Source: Eutreptiella sp. 'Long Island Sound 2002'
Lineage: Eukaryota > Euglenozoa > Euglenophyceae > Eutreptiales > Eutreptiaceae
Direction: 5' to 3'
DNA length: 64,000 bases
NCBI GenBank assembly: GCA_964036045.1
Contig: OZ038383.1
Span: 66,469,725-66,533,724 of the forward strand
Shown here: positions 8,687-19,450 of the stretch, one piece after another
How positions within the stretch are numbered: position 1 is the first letter of the stretch
How the letters are laid out: the number at the start of each line of letters is the position of its first letter
Translations under genes and position numbers: made by a program
Notes under the pieces: generated by a model
Database searches by the model: none
Told to the model about the DNA's origin: nothing
What the model saw: only the letters and a program-made list of their open reading frames with translations

Positions 8687-8739
8687 CAAGACTAGGACCC
8701 AGCTCGGTCCTAGTTCGAGTCTTGATTACCGAGCTGGGT
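8687..8739. other. Two overlapping, mutually exclusive hairpins (representative copy)
   Basis: Hairpin 1: CAAGA plus CTAGGACC (8687-8699) pairs with GGTCCTAG (8706-8713) and, after a six-base bulge, TCTTG (8720-8724), with loop CAGCTC. Hairpin 2: ACCCAGCTCGGT (8697-8708) is the exact reverse complement of ACCGAGCTGGGT (8728-8739), with a 19-base loop. They share bases, so only one can form at a time. Both are kept in nearly all monomers. A few copies break one of them, for example GGTGCTAG at 47963, 50331 and 50923, or the 2-bp loss at 17330. If transcribed, the element would behave like a two-state RNA switch. No transcription evidence is available here. Confidence 0.75.
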
Positions 8740-11700
8740 TTACCCTGTCGAGGTTTTACACCACCTTTTAGGGGCCAAGGGTGAGCAACACGTTTTAGCA
8801 AGCAGCAGCAGCAGCAGGCGCATAAAAAGTCCTTGTGGCCACACCGCGGCTCAAAACCGGCATCCAAGTAGCTCAAAAGAACCGGGGAGCCAAGGCGCCT
8901 CACCACAAACAACTTTGGTTGCATTTCGAGCCGTCTAGCCCGTCCTACGGCCGATTTAGTGTCCAAAAATGGCTGTTTTTGGGCTGTTTTGGGCTGTTTT
9001 CAGGACGATCGTCCTGAAAGTTCAGGACGATCGCCGCTGCGCCAAGCAGGTGTTTCCGATGAGGGCCGTTGCTCTTTCATGGCGATTGGGCCATCAAAGG
9101 ATGGCAAATGGGTGTTCAATAAGGCGTGTACCACGCTGTGGTGCCATGCGGTGGTCCATTTTGAGGTAAAAATGAGGCGTTATTGAGCCGTGTTTCAGGA
9201 CAATCGCCGTAAGCATGGAGGCACATCTCTAAAGCAAGCAGTCTTTCTTCAACGGTGATTTGCAATGCGTTACGCAAGACTAGGACCCAGCTCGGTCCTA
9301 CTTTGAGTCTTGATTACCGAGCTGGGTTTACCCTGTCGAGGTTTTACACCACCTTTTAGGGTCCAAGGCTGAGCTACACGTCTTGGCAAGCAGCAAGCAG
9401 CAACAGCAAGCAGCAGGCGCTTGAAAAGTCCTTGCGACCACATCGCGGCTCCAAACCGGCGTCCACGTAGCTCAAAACGACCGGGGAACCAAGGCGCATC
9501 ACCACAAACAAGTTTCGTCGCATTTTGAGCCGTCTAGCCCGTTCTACGGCTTATTTAGTGTTCAAAAAAGGCCGTTTTTGGGCTGTTTTCGGCCTTTTTC
9601 AGGACGATCGTCCTGAAAGTTCAGGACGATCGCCGCTGCGCCAAGCAGGTGTTTCCGATGAGGGCCGTTGTTCTTTCATGGCGATTGGGCTATCAAAGGA
9701 TGGCAAATGGGTGTTCAATAAGGCGTGTACCACTCCGTGGTGCCACGCGGTGGTCCATTTTGAGGTTAGAATGAGCCGTTTTCCAGCCGTGTTTTTGGAC
9801 AATCGCCGTAAGCATGGAGGCACATCTCCAAAGCAGGCAGTGTTCCCTCCACGGTGATTTCCAATGTGTTACGCAAGACTAGGACCTAGCTCGGTCCTAG
9901 TTCGAGTCTTGATGGTTACCGAGCTGGGTTTACCCTGTCGAGGTTTTGCACCACCTATTAGGGGCCAAGGCTGAGCAACACGTTTTAGCAAGCAGCAAGC
10001 AGCAAGCAGCAGCAGCAGCAGCAGCAAGCACCAGGCGCTTGAAAAGTGCTTGAGACCACACCGCGGCTCAAAACCGGCATCCAAGTATCTACAAAGGACC
10101 ATGGAGCCAAGGCGCATCACCACAAACAAGTTTCGTTGCATTTCGAGCCGTCTAGCCCGTTCTACCGCCGATTTAGTGTCCAAAAAAGGCCGTTTTGGGG
10201 CTGTTTTGGGCCGTTTTCAGGACGCTCGTCCTGAAAACTCAGGACGATCGTTGGTTCGTCTCGTAGGCGTTTGCAATGAGGGCCGTTGTTCTTCACTGGT
10301 GATTGGGCTATCAAATGGTGGCAAATGGGTGCTTAATACGGCATGTACCATGCTGTGGTGCCACACGGTGGTCCATTTTGGGGTGGAAATGAGCCGTTTT
10401 TGAGCCCTTTTTCACGACGATCGTACTGACCGTGGAGGCACATCTCTAAAGCAAGCAGTCTTTCCTCAACGGTGATCGCCAAGGCGTTACGCACGACTAG
10501 GACCCAGCTCGGTCCTAGTTCGAGTCTTGATTACCGAGCTGGGTTTACCCTGTCGAGGTTTTACACCACCTTTTAGGGTCCAAGGATGAGCTACACCTTT
10601 TAGCAAGCAGCAGCAGCAGCAAGCAAGCAGCGGGCGCATAAAAAGTCCTTGCGACCACACCGCGGCTCAAAACCAGCATGCAAGTACCTCAAAACGACCG
10701 GGGAGCCAAGGCGCATCACCGCAAACAGGTTGGTTGCATTTTGAGCCGTCTAGCCCGTTCTACGGCCGATTTAGTGTCCAAAAAAGGCCGTTTTTCGGCT
10801 GCTTTTGGCTGCTTTCAGGACGATCGTCCTGAAAGTTCAGGACGATTGTTGGTACGCCAAGCATGTGTTTCCGATGAGGGCCGTTGCTCTTTCATGGCGA
10901 TTGGGCTATCAAAGGATGGCAAATGGGTGTTCAATAAGGCGTGTACCATGCCGTGGTGCCACGCGGTGGTCCATTTTGAGGTGAAAATGAGCCGTTTTCT
11001 AGCCGTGTTTCAGGACAATCGCCGCAACCATGGAGGCACATCTGCAAAGCAAGCGGTCTTTTCTCAACGGTGATTTCCCATGCCTTAGGCAAGACTAGGA
11101 CCCAGCTCGGTCCTAGTTCGAGTCTTGATTACCGAGCTGGGTTTACCCTGTCGAGGTTTTACACCACCTTTTAGGGGCCAAGGGGGAGCAACACGTTTTA
11201 GCAAGCAGCAGCAAGCAGCAGGCGCATAAAAAGTCCTTGCGACCACACCACGGCTCCAAACCGGCATCCAAGTAGCTCAAAACGACCGGGGAGCCAAGGC
11301 GCATCACCGCAAACAAGTTTCGTTGCGTTTTGAGCCGTCTAGCCCGTCCTACGGCCGATTTAGTGTCCAAAAATGGCCGTTTTGGGGCTGTTTTCGGCTG
11401 TTTTCAGGACGATCGTCCTGAAAGTTCAGGACGATCGTTGGTACGCCAAGCATGTGTTTCCGATGAGGGCCGTTGCTCTGTCATGGCGATTGGGCTATCA
11501 AAGGATGGCAAATGGGTGTTCAATAAGGCGTGTACCACGCCGTGGTGCCACGCGGTGGTCCATTTTGAGGTGAAAATGAGCTGTTTTCCAGCCATGCCTC
11601 AAGACAATCGCCGTAACCATGGAGGCACATCTCTAAAGCAAGCGGTCTTTTTTCAACGGTGATTTCCAATGCGTTGGGCAAGACTAGGACCCAGCTCGGT

Positions 11701-11772
11701 CCTAGTTCGAGTCTTGATTACCGAGCTGGGTTTACCCTGTCGAGGTTTTACACCACCTTTTAGGGGCCAAGG

Positions 11773-14124
11773 GTGAGCAACACGTTTTAGCAAGCAGCAG
11801 CAGCAGCAGGCGCATAAAAAGTCCTTGTGGCCACACCGCGGCTCAAAACCGGCATCCAAGTAGCTCAAAAGAACCGGGGAGCCAAGGCGCATCACCACAA
11901 ACAACTTTGGTTGCATTTCGAGCCGTCTAGCCCGTTCTACGGCCGATTTAGTGTCCAAAAATGGCTGTTTTTGGGCTGTTTTGGGCTGTTTTCAGGACGA
12001 TCGTCCTGAAAGTTCAGGACGATCGCCGCTGCGCCAAGCAGGTGTTTCCGATGAGGGCCGTTGCTCTTTCATGGCGATTGGGGCATCAAAGGATGGCAAA
12101 TGGGTGTTCAATAAGGCGTGTACCACTCCGTGGTGCCACGCGGTGGTCCATTTTGAGGTTAGAATGAGCCGTTTTCCAGCCATGTTTCAGGACAATCGCC
12201 GTAAGCATGGAGGCACGTCTCCAAAGCAGGCAGTGTTTCCTCCACGGTGATTTCCAATGCGTTAAGCAAGACTAGGACCCAGCTCGGTCCTAGTTCGAGT
12301 CTTGATTACCGAGCTGGGTTGACCCTGTCGAGGTTTTACACCACCTTTTAGGGGCCAAGGGGGAGCAACACGTTTTAGCAAGCAGCAGCAGCAACAGGCG
12401 AATAAAAAGTCCTTGCGACCACACCGCGGCTCCAAACCGGCATCCAAGTAGCTCAAAACGACCGGGGAGCCAAGGCGCATCACCACAAACAACTTTGGTT
12501 GCATTTCGAGCTGTCGAGCCCGTTCTACGGCCAATTTAGTGTCCAAAAATGGCCGTTTTGGGGGTGTTTTGGGCTGTTTTCAGGACGATCGTCCTAAAAG
12601 TTCAGGACGATCGCCGCTGCGCCAAGCAGGTGTTTCCGATGAGGGCCGTTGCTCTTTCATGGCGATTGGGCCATCAAAGGATGGCAAATGGGTGTTCAAT
12701 AAGGTGTGTACCACTCCGTGGTGCCACGCGGTGGTCCATTTTGAGGTTAGAATGAGCCGTTTTCCAGCCGTGTTTCAGGACAATCGCCGTAAGCATGGAG
12801 GCACGTCTCCAAAGCAGGCAGTGTTTCCTCCACGGTGATTTCCAATGCGTTAAGCAAGACTAGGACCCAGCTCGGTCCTAGTTCGAGTCTTGATTACCGA
12901 GCTGGGTTTACCTTGTCGAGGTTTTACACCACCTTTTAGGGGCCAAGGGTGAGCAACACGTTTTAGCAAGCAGCAGCAGCAGCAGGCGCATAAAAAGTCC
13001 TTGTGGCCACACCGCGGCTCAAAACCGGCATCCAAGTAGCTCAAAAGAACCGGGGAGCCAAGGCGCATCACCACAAACAACTTTGGTTGCATTTCGAGCC
13101 GTCTAGCCCGTTCTACGGCCGATTTAGTGTCCAAAAATGGCTGTTTTTGGGCTGTTTTGGGCTGTTTTCAGGACGATCGTCCTGAAAGTTCAGGACGATC
13201 GCCGCTGCGCCAAGCAGGTGTTTCCGATGAGGGCCGTTGCTCTTTCATGGCGATTGGGGCATCAAAGGATGGCAAATGGGTGTTCAATAAGGCGTGTACC
13301 ACTCCGTGGTGCCACGCGGTGGTCCATTTTGAGGTCCGAATGAGCCGTTTTCCAGCCATGTTTCAGGACAATCGCCGTAAGCATGGAGGCACGTCTCCAA
13401 AGCAGGCAGTGTTTCCTCCACGGTGATTTCCAATGCGTTAAGCAAGACTAGGACCCAGCTCGGTCCTAGTTCGAGTCTTGATTACCGAGCTGGGTTGACC
13501 CTGTCGAGGTTTTACACCACCTTTTAGGGGCCAAGGGGGAGCAACACGTTTTAGCAAGCAGCAGCAGCAACAGGCGAATAAAAAGTCCTTGCGACCACAC
13601 CGCGGCTCCAAACCGGCATCCAAGTAGCTCAAAACGACCGGGGAGCCAAGGCGCATCACCACAAACAACTTTGGTTGCATTTCGAGCTGTCGAGCCCGTT
13701 CTACGGCCAATTTAGTGTCCAAAAATGGCCGTTTTGGGGGTGTTTTGGGCTGTTTTCAGGACGATCGTCCTAAAAGTTCAGGACGATCGCCGCTGCGCCA
13801 AGCAGGTGTTTCCGATGAGGGCCGTTGCTCTTTCATGGCGATTGGGCCATCAAAGGATGGCAAATGGGTGTTCAATAAGGTGTGTACCACTCCGTGGTGC
13901 CACGCGGTGGTCCATTTTGAGGTTAGAATGAGCCGTTTTCCAGCCGTGTTTCAGGACAATCGCCGTAAGCATGGAGGCACGTCTCCAAAGCAGGCAGTGT
14001 TTCCTCCACGGTGATTTCCAATGCGTTAAGCAAGACTAGGACCCAGCTCGGTCCTAGTTCGAGTCTTGATTACCGAGCTGGGTTGACCCTGTCGAGGTTT
14101 TACACCACCTTTTAGGGGCCAAGG
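11773..14124 (+). repeat. 1176-bp dimer duplicated in tandem
   Basis: Two monomers (about 11773-12948) recur at 12949-14124 with a 1176-bp offset. They share the CCTTGTGGCCACACCGCGG, GATTGGGGCATC, GGGTGTTTTGGG and CAACAGGCGAAT variants. The second dimer ends next to the monomer that received the ribozyme-bearing insertion. Confidence 0.8.
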
Positions 14125-14192
14125 GGGGGCCACACGTTTTAGCAAGCAGCAGTAGCAACAGGCGCATAAAAAGTCCTTGCGACCACACGACG

Positions 14193-14388
14193 TTTTTGGA
14201 ATTTTTTTGGAATTTTTTTGGAATTTTTTTGGAATTTTTTTTTGGAATTTTTTTTTTTTGGAATTTTTTGGAATTTTTTTTTTTTTTGGAATTTTTTTTT
14301 TTTTTTTTTTTGGAATTTTTTTTTTTGGAATTTTTTTTTGGAATTTTTCGGAATTTTTTTGGAATTTTTTGGAATTTTTGGAATTTTC
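14193..14388 (-). repeat. Inverted (AAAAAATTCC)-type tail at left end of insertion
   Basis: About 196 bp of GGAA separated by T runs of 4 to 20 bases. It is the reverse complement of the A-rich tails at 14575-14672 and 15051-15112. The termini of the insertion are therefore inverted copies of one low-complexity sequence. Regular A/T runs near helical spacing may also curve the DNA. Confidence 0.9.
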
Positions 14389-14406
14389 TGAGTGTCTATT
14401 TTTTTT

Positions 14407-14446
14407 CGACTGATGAGGGCCTAGTGTTGGGCCGAAACCGGTCTCG
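14407..14446 (+). ncRNA. Hammerhead ribozyme motif, copy 1
   Basis: All conserved core positions are present: CTGATGA (14410-14416), stem II GGGCC/GGGCC with a 7-base loop (14417-14433; outer two pairs G-C, one G-G mismatch, inner two C-G), GAA (14434-14436), then ACCGGT (14437-14442) giving the A15.1-U16.1 pair and stem III, and C17 at 14443. The cleavage triplet is GTC, with predicted cleavage between 14443 and 14444. Stem I is CGA (14407-14409) with TCG (14444-14446). Stem III has no loop and is self-complementary, so a monomer would be poor but two molecules could pair over six bases. Dimer cleavage is known for hammerheads with minimal stem III. Weak points are the short stem I and the stem II mismatch. 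Confidence 0.6.
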
Positions 14447-14590
14447 TTTTTTGGCTTTGTTTGTGGACGCTTGCATGTGAGCCGTGTGTGAAGTAGCCTG
14501 TGACCACCGCTGATTTTCTGATTGAGGACCCCTTCTCAGGATTTTCCGGCGAGGACAAGCTCAAAGCTCATCCCAAAAAATTCCAAAAAA
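14408..14590 (+). repeat. 183-bp direct repeat of the insertion, copy 1
   Basis: Identical over 183 bp to 14884-15066 (offset 476). It begins at GACTGATGAGGG, includes the hammerhead core, a ~130-bp body (GTTTGTGGACGCTTGC, CACCGCTGATTTTCTGATTG, CAGGATTTTCCGGCGAGG) and the start of the A-rich tail. Complete identity implies recent insertion or origin of both copies from one multimeric transcript. Confidence 0.95.
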
Positions 14591-14672
14591 AAAAATTCCA
14601 AAAAAAAATTCCAAAAATTCCAAAAAAATTCCAAAAAAATTCCAAAAAATTCCAAAAAAAAAATTCCAAAAA
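14575..14672 (+). repeat. A-rich (AAAAAATTCC)-type tract, internal
   Basis: About 98 bp of A runs of 5 to 11 bases separated by TTCC. It follows the first direct repeat, as the terminal tract follows the second. It therefore behaves as part of the element's repeating unit and not as a one-off poly(A) tail. Confidence 0.9.
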
Positions 14673-14883
14673 CGCGCACACTGCCAAAATATCATGTGTT
14701 TTGAATATTTGTGAATGCAATTCCTGCGCTATGCACATGTATTTTCAGTGAAGTCAGTGAACCAGATGTATAATACACCAGATGGAACACGCCAGTAAAA
14801 TGACGGATGTCTGCATGTGTGATACACGCAATGATGTGAGATAAAGAATGTCTTTTTGAATATCCTTTGTTATCTCACGCTCA
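14673..14883 (+). other. Unique spacer of the insertion with a strong hairpin
   Basis: About 211 bp between the two ribozyme repeats, with no coding potential. GTGAGATAA (14836-14844) pairs exactly with TTATCTCAC (14870-14878), giving a 9-bp stem just upstream of the second hammerhead core. GCCAAAA near 14682 could pair with TTTTGGC just downstream of each cleavage site and would be a long-range candidate for extending stem I. Confidence 0.6.
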
Positions 14884-14922
14884 GACTGATGAGGGCCTAG
14901 TGTTGGGCCGAAACCGGTCTCG
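14883..14922 (+). ncRNA. Hammerhead ribozyme motif, copy 2
   Basis: Same core as copy 1, shifted by 476: CTGATGA 14886-14892, stem II 14893-14909, GAA 14910-14912, ACCGGT 14913-14918, C17 at 14919, predicted cleavage 14919/14920. Stem I is one pair weaker (A14885-T14920 and G14884-C14921; A14883 faces G14922) because the flanking base differs. Cleavage at both copies would release a 476-nt RNA with one full body, one internal tail and the spacer. Confidence 0.55.
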
Positions 14923-15066
14923 TTTTTTGGCTTTGTTTGTGGACGCTTGCATGTGAGCCGTGTGTGAAGTAGCCTGTGACCACCGCTGATTTTCTGATTG
15001 AGGACCCCTTCTCAGGATTTTCCGGCGAGGACAAGCTCAAAGCTCATCCCAAAAAATTCCAAAAAA
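14884..15066 (+). repeat. 183-bp direct repeat of the insertion, copy 2
   Basis: Identical to 14408-14590. It is followed by the terminal A-rich tract that abuts the satellite at 15112/15113. Confidence 0.95.
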
Positions 15067-15112
15067 TTCCAAAAAAAAATTCCAAAAAAAAATTCCAAAA
15101 AAAATTCCAAAA
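15051..15112 (+). repeat. Terminal A-rich tail of the insertion
   Basis: A runs of 5 to 9 bases separated by TTCC, ending directly at the ACACCGCGG resumption of the satellite monomer. Its position at the right border is as expected for the 3' end of a retrotransposed RNA, although TTCC interruptions show it is not simple poly(A). Confidence 0.85.
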
Positions 15113-15919
15113 ACACCGCGGCTCCAAACCGGCATCCAAGTAGCTCAAAACGACCGGGGAGCCAAGGCGCATCACCACAAACAACTTTGGTTGCATTTCG
15201 AGCCGTCGAGCCCGTTCTACGGCCGATTTAGTGTCCAAAAATGGCCGTTTTGGGGCTGTTTTCGGCTGTTTTCACGACGATCGTCCTGAAAGTTCAGGAC
15301 GATCGCCGCTGCGCCAAGCAGGTGTTTCCGATGAGGGCCGTTGCTCTTTCATGGCGATTGGGCCATCAAAGGATGGCAAATGGGTGTTCAATAAGGTGTG
15401 TACCACTCCGTGGTGCCACGCGGTGGTCCATTTTGAGGTTAGAATGAGCCGTTTTCCAGCCGTGTTTCAGGACAATCGCCGTAAGCATGGAGGCACATCT
15501 CCAAAGCAGGCAGTGTTCCCTCCACGGTGATTTCCAATGCGTTACGCAAGACTAGGACCCAGCTCGGTCCTAGTTCGAGTCTTGATTACCGAGCTGGGTA
15601 AACCCTGTCGAGGTTTTACACCACCTTTTAGGGGCCAAGGGTGAGCAAAAGGTTTTAGCAAGCAGCAGCAAGCAGCAGGCGCATAAAAAGTCCTTGCGAC
15701 CACACCGCGGCTCCAAACCGGCATCCAAGTAGCTCAAAACGACCGGGGAGCCAAGGCGCGTCACCACAAAAATATTTCGTTGCGTTTCGAGCCGTCTAGC
15801 CCGTCCTACGGCCTATTTAGTGTCCAAAAATGGCCGTTTTGGGGCTGTTTTCGGCTTTTTTCAGGACGATCGTCCTGAAAGTTCAGAACGATCGTTGGTA
15901 CGTCAAGCATGTGTTTCCG

Positions 15920-18900
15920 ATGAGGGCCGTTGCTCTTTCATGGCGATTGGGCTATCAAAGGATGGCAAATGGGTGTTCAATAAGGCGTGTACCATGCCGT
16001 GGTGCCACGCGGTGGTCCATTTTGACGTGAAAATGAGCCGTTTTCTAGCCGTGTTTCCGGACAATCGCCGTAACCATGGAGGCACATCTGCAAAGCAAGC
16101 GGTCTTTCCTCAACGGTGATTTCCCATGCCTTAGGCAAGATTAGGACCCAGCTCGGTCCTAGTTCGAGTCTTGATTACCGAGCTGGGTTTACCCTGTCGA
16201 GGTTTTACACCACCTTTTAGGGGCCAAGGGTGAGCAACACGTTTTAGCAAGCAGCAGCAAGCAGCACGCGCATAAAAAGTCCTTGTGACCACACCGCGGC
16301 TCCAAACCGGCATCCAAGTAGCTCAAAACGACCGGGGAGCCAAGGCGCATCACCACAAACCAGTTTCGTTGCGTTTCGAGCCGTCTAGCCCGTCCTACGG
16401 CCGATTTAGTGTCCAAAAATCGCCGTTTTGGGGCTGTTTTCGGCTGTTTTCAGGACGATCGTCCTGAAAGTTCAGGACGATCGTTGGTACGCCAAGCATG
16501 TGTTTCCGATGAGGGCCGTTGCTCTTTCATGGCGATTGGGCTATCAAAGGATGGCAAATGGGTGTTCAATAAGGCGTGTACCATGCCGTGGTGCCACCGG
16601 GTGGTCCATTTTGACGTGAAAATGAGCCGTTTTCTAGCCGTGTTTCAGGACAATCGCCGCAACCATGGAGGCACATGTGCAAAGCAAGCGGTCTTTTCTC
16701 AACGGTGATTTCCCATGCCTTAGGCAAGACTAGGACCCAGCTCGGTCCTAGTTCGAGTCTTGATTACCGAGCTGGGTTTACCCTGTCGAGGTTTTACACC
16801 ACCTTTTAGGGGCCAAGGGTGAGCAACACGTTTTAGCAAGCAACAGCAAGCAGCAGGCGCATAAAAAGTCCTTGCGACCACACCGCGGCTCCAAACCGGC
16901 ATCCAAGTAGCTCAAAACGACCGGGGAGCCAAGGCGCATCACCGCAAACAAGTTTCGTTGCGTTTCGAGCCGTCTAGCCCGTCCTACGGCCGATTTAGTG
17001 TCCAAAAATGGCCGTTTTGGGGCTGTTTTCGGCTGCTTTCAGGACGATCGTCCTGAAAGTTCAGGACGATCGTTGGTACGCCAAGCATGTGTTTCCGATG
17101 AGGGCCGTTGCTCTGTCATGGCGATTGGGCTATCAAAGGATGGCAAATGGGTGTTCAATAAGGCGTGTACCACGCCGTGGTGCCACGCGGTGGTCCATTT
17201 TGAGGTGAAAATGAGCTGTTTTCCAGCCATGCCTCAAGACAATCGCCGTAACCATGGAGGCACATCTCTAAAGCAAGCGGTCTTTTTTCAACGGTGATTT
17301 CCAATGCGTTGGGCAAGACTAGGACCCAGTTGGTCCTAGTTCGAGTCTTGATTACCGAGCTGGGTTTACCCTGTCGAGGTTTTACACCACCTTTTAGGGG
17401 CCAAGGGTGAGCAACACGTTTTAGCAAGCAGCAGCAACAGCAGGCGCATAAAAAGTCCTTGCGGCCTCACCGCGGCTCAAAACCGGCATCCAAGTACCTC
17501 AAAAGAACCGGGGAGCCAAGGCGCATCACCACAAACAACTTTTGTTGCATTTCGAGCCGTCTAGCCCGTTCTACGGCCGATTTAGTGTCCAAAAATGGCT
17601 GTTTTTGGGCTGTTTTGGGCTGTTTTCAGGACGATCGTCCTGAAAGTTCAGGACGATCGCCGCTGCGCCAAGCAGGTGTTTCCGATGAGGGCCGTTGCTC
17701 TTTCATGGCGATTGGGCTATCAAAGGATGGCAAATGGGTGTTCAATAAGGCGTGTACCATGCCGTGGTGCCACGCGGTGGTCCATTTTGACGTGAAAATG
17801 AGCCGTTTTCTAGCCGTGATTCCGGACAATTGCCGTAACCATGGAGGCACATCTGCAAAGCAAGCGGTCTTTCCTCAACGGTGATTTCCCATGCCTTAGG
17901 CAAGATTAGGACCCAGCTCGGTCCTAGTTCGAGTCTTGATTACCGAGCTGGGTTTACCCTGTCGAGGTTTTACACCACCTTTTAGGGGCCAAGGGTGAGC
18001 AACACGTTTTAGCAAGCAGCAGCAAGCAACACGCGCATAAAAAGTCCTTGTGACCACACCGCGGCTCCAAACCGGCATCCAAGTAGCTCAAAACGACTGG
18101 GGAGCCAAGGCGCATCACCACAAACAAGTTTCGTTGCGTTTCGAGCCGTCTAGCCCGTCCTACGGCCGATTTAGTGTCCAAAAATCGCCGTTTTGGGGCT
18201 GTTTTCGGCTGTTTTCAGGACGATCGTCCTGAAAGTTCAGGAGGATCGTTGGTACGCCAAGCATGTGTTTCCGATGAGGGCCGTTGCTCTTTCATGGCGA
18301 TTGGGCTATCAAAGGATGGCAAATGGGTGTTCAATAAGGCGTGTACCATGCCGTGGTGCCACCGGGTGGTCCATTTTGAGGTGAAAATGAGCCGTTTTCT
18401 AGCCGTGTTTCAGGACAATCGCCGCAACCATGGAGGCACATGTGCAAAGCAAGCGGTCTTTTCTCAACGGTGATTTCCCATGCCTTAGGCAAGACTAGGA
18501 CCCAGCTCGGTCCTAGTTCGAGTCTTGATTACCGAGCTGGGTTTACCCTGTCGAGGTTTTACACCACCTTTTAGGGGCCAAGGGTGAGCAACACGTTTTA
18601 GCAAGCAACAGCAAGCAGCAGGCGCATAAAAAGTCCTTGCGACCACACCGCGGCTCCAAACCGGCATCCAAGTAGCTCAAAACGACCGGGGAGCCAAGGC
18701 GCATCACCGCAAACAAGTTTCGTTGCGTTTCGAGCCGTCTAGCCCGTCCTACGGCCGATTTAGTGTCCAAAAATGGCCGTTTTGGGGCTGTTTTCGGCTG
18801 CTTTCAGGACGATCGTCCTGAAAGTTCAGGACGATCGTTGGTACGCCAAGCATGTGTTTCCGATGAGGGCCGTTGCTCTGTCATGGCGATTGGGCTATCA

Positions 18901-19450
18901 AAGGATGGCAAATGGGTGTTCAATAAGGCGTGTACCACGCCGTGGTGCCACGCGGTGGTCCATTTTGAGGTGAAAATGAGCTGTTTTCCAGCCATGCCTC
19001 AAGACAATCGCCGTAACCATGGAGGCACATCTCTAAAGCAAGCGGTCTTTTTTCAACGGTGATTTCCAATGCGTTGGGCAAGACTAGGACCCAGCTCGGT
19101 CCTAGTTCGAGTCTTGATTACCGAGCTGGGTTTACCCTGTCGAGGTTTTACACCACCTTTTAGGGGCCAAGGGTGAGCAACACGTTTTAGCAAGCAGCAG
19201 CAACAGCAGGCGCATAAAAAGTCCTTGCGGCCTCACCGCGGCTCAAAACCGGCATCCAAGTAGCTCAAAAGAACCGGGGAGCCAAGGCGCATCACCACAA
19301 ACAACTTTGGTTGCATTTCGAGCCGTCTAGCCCGTTCTACGGCCGATTTAGTGTCCAAAAATGGCGGTTTTTGGGCTGTTTTGGGCTGTTTTCATAACGA
19401 TCGTCCTGAAAGTTCAGGACGATCGCCGCTGCGCCAAGCAGGTGTTTCCG
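15920..19450 (+). repeat. 1765-bp trimer duplicated in tandem
   Basis: Variants at about 15920-17684 recur at 17685-19449 with a 1765-bp offset. They share the TTTCTAGCCGTG, AAGATTAGGACC, CAACAGCAAGCAGC, TCCAAAAATCGCCG and CCTTGCGGCCTCACC forms. The copy at 17311-17340 has lost two bases in the hairpin, which explains the one odd spacing. Confidence 0.75.

Larger units (their letters stand above)
7381..12150 (+). repeat. 2992-bp block duplicated in tandem
   Basis: Diagnostic variants at 7381-9160 recur at 10373-12150 with a constant offset of 2992 bp: the TTTTTCACGACGATCGTACTG module, the AAAAAAGGCCGTTTTTCGGCTG monomer at about 7780/10772, and the GCTCTGTCATGG and CCTCAAGACAATCG variants at 8484/11476 and 8605/11597. 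The blocks differ at only a few positions. Examples are CACGACGATCGTCC against CAGGACGATCGTCC, and GGTGAGCAAAAGG against GGGAGCAACACG. This is a recent multi-monomer duplication. Confidence 0.8.
14189..15112 (+). mobile_element. 924-bp hammerhead-bearing non-autonomous retroelement-like insertion
   Basis: The insertion splits a satellite monomer. The monomer runs to GACCACAC (14188) and resumes with ACACCGCGG (15113), leaving an ACAC (or CAC) target duplication. Internal order: an inverted T-rich tail of (GGAATTTTTT)-type repeats (14193-14388); a 183-bp repeat starting with a hammerhead core (14408-14590) including the start of an A-rich tail; a unique ~210-bp spacer (14673-14883); a second, identical 183-bp repeat (14884-15066); and a terminal A-rich tail. 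No protein-coding potential is credible, because the Lys/Asn/Phe-rich frames come from the tails. Dimeric, ribozyme-containing, tail-ended small elements are known as retrozymes, and hammerheads are also found in the terminal repeats of Penelope-like elements. The family assignment here is inference. The inverted left tail could reflect twin priming or a head-to-head insertion. Confidence 0.75.

Noticed and set aside
8700-8890. RNA polymerase III boxes in the monomer (TAGTTCGAGTC as B box, TAGCTCAAAACGACCGG as A box)
   Set aside because: The B-box-like word precedes the A-box-like word by about 150 bp, and the reverse order is over 400 bp apart. The TTCGA is not in a proper T-arm stem.
14177-14751. 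Phe/Ile/Trp-rich and Lys/Asn/Gln-rich frames in the insertion
   Set aside because: They are translations of the (GGAATTTTTT) and (AAAAAATTCC) tracts and change with tract length.
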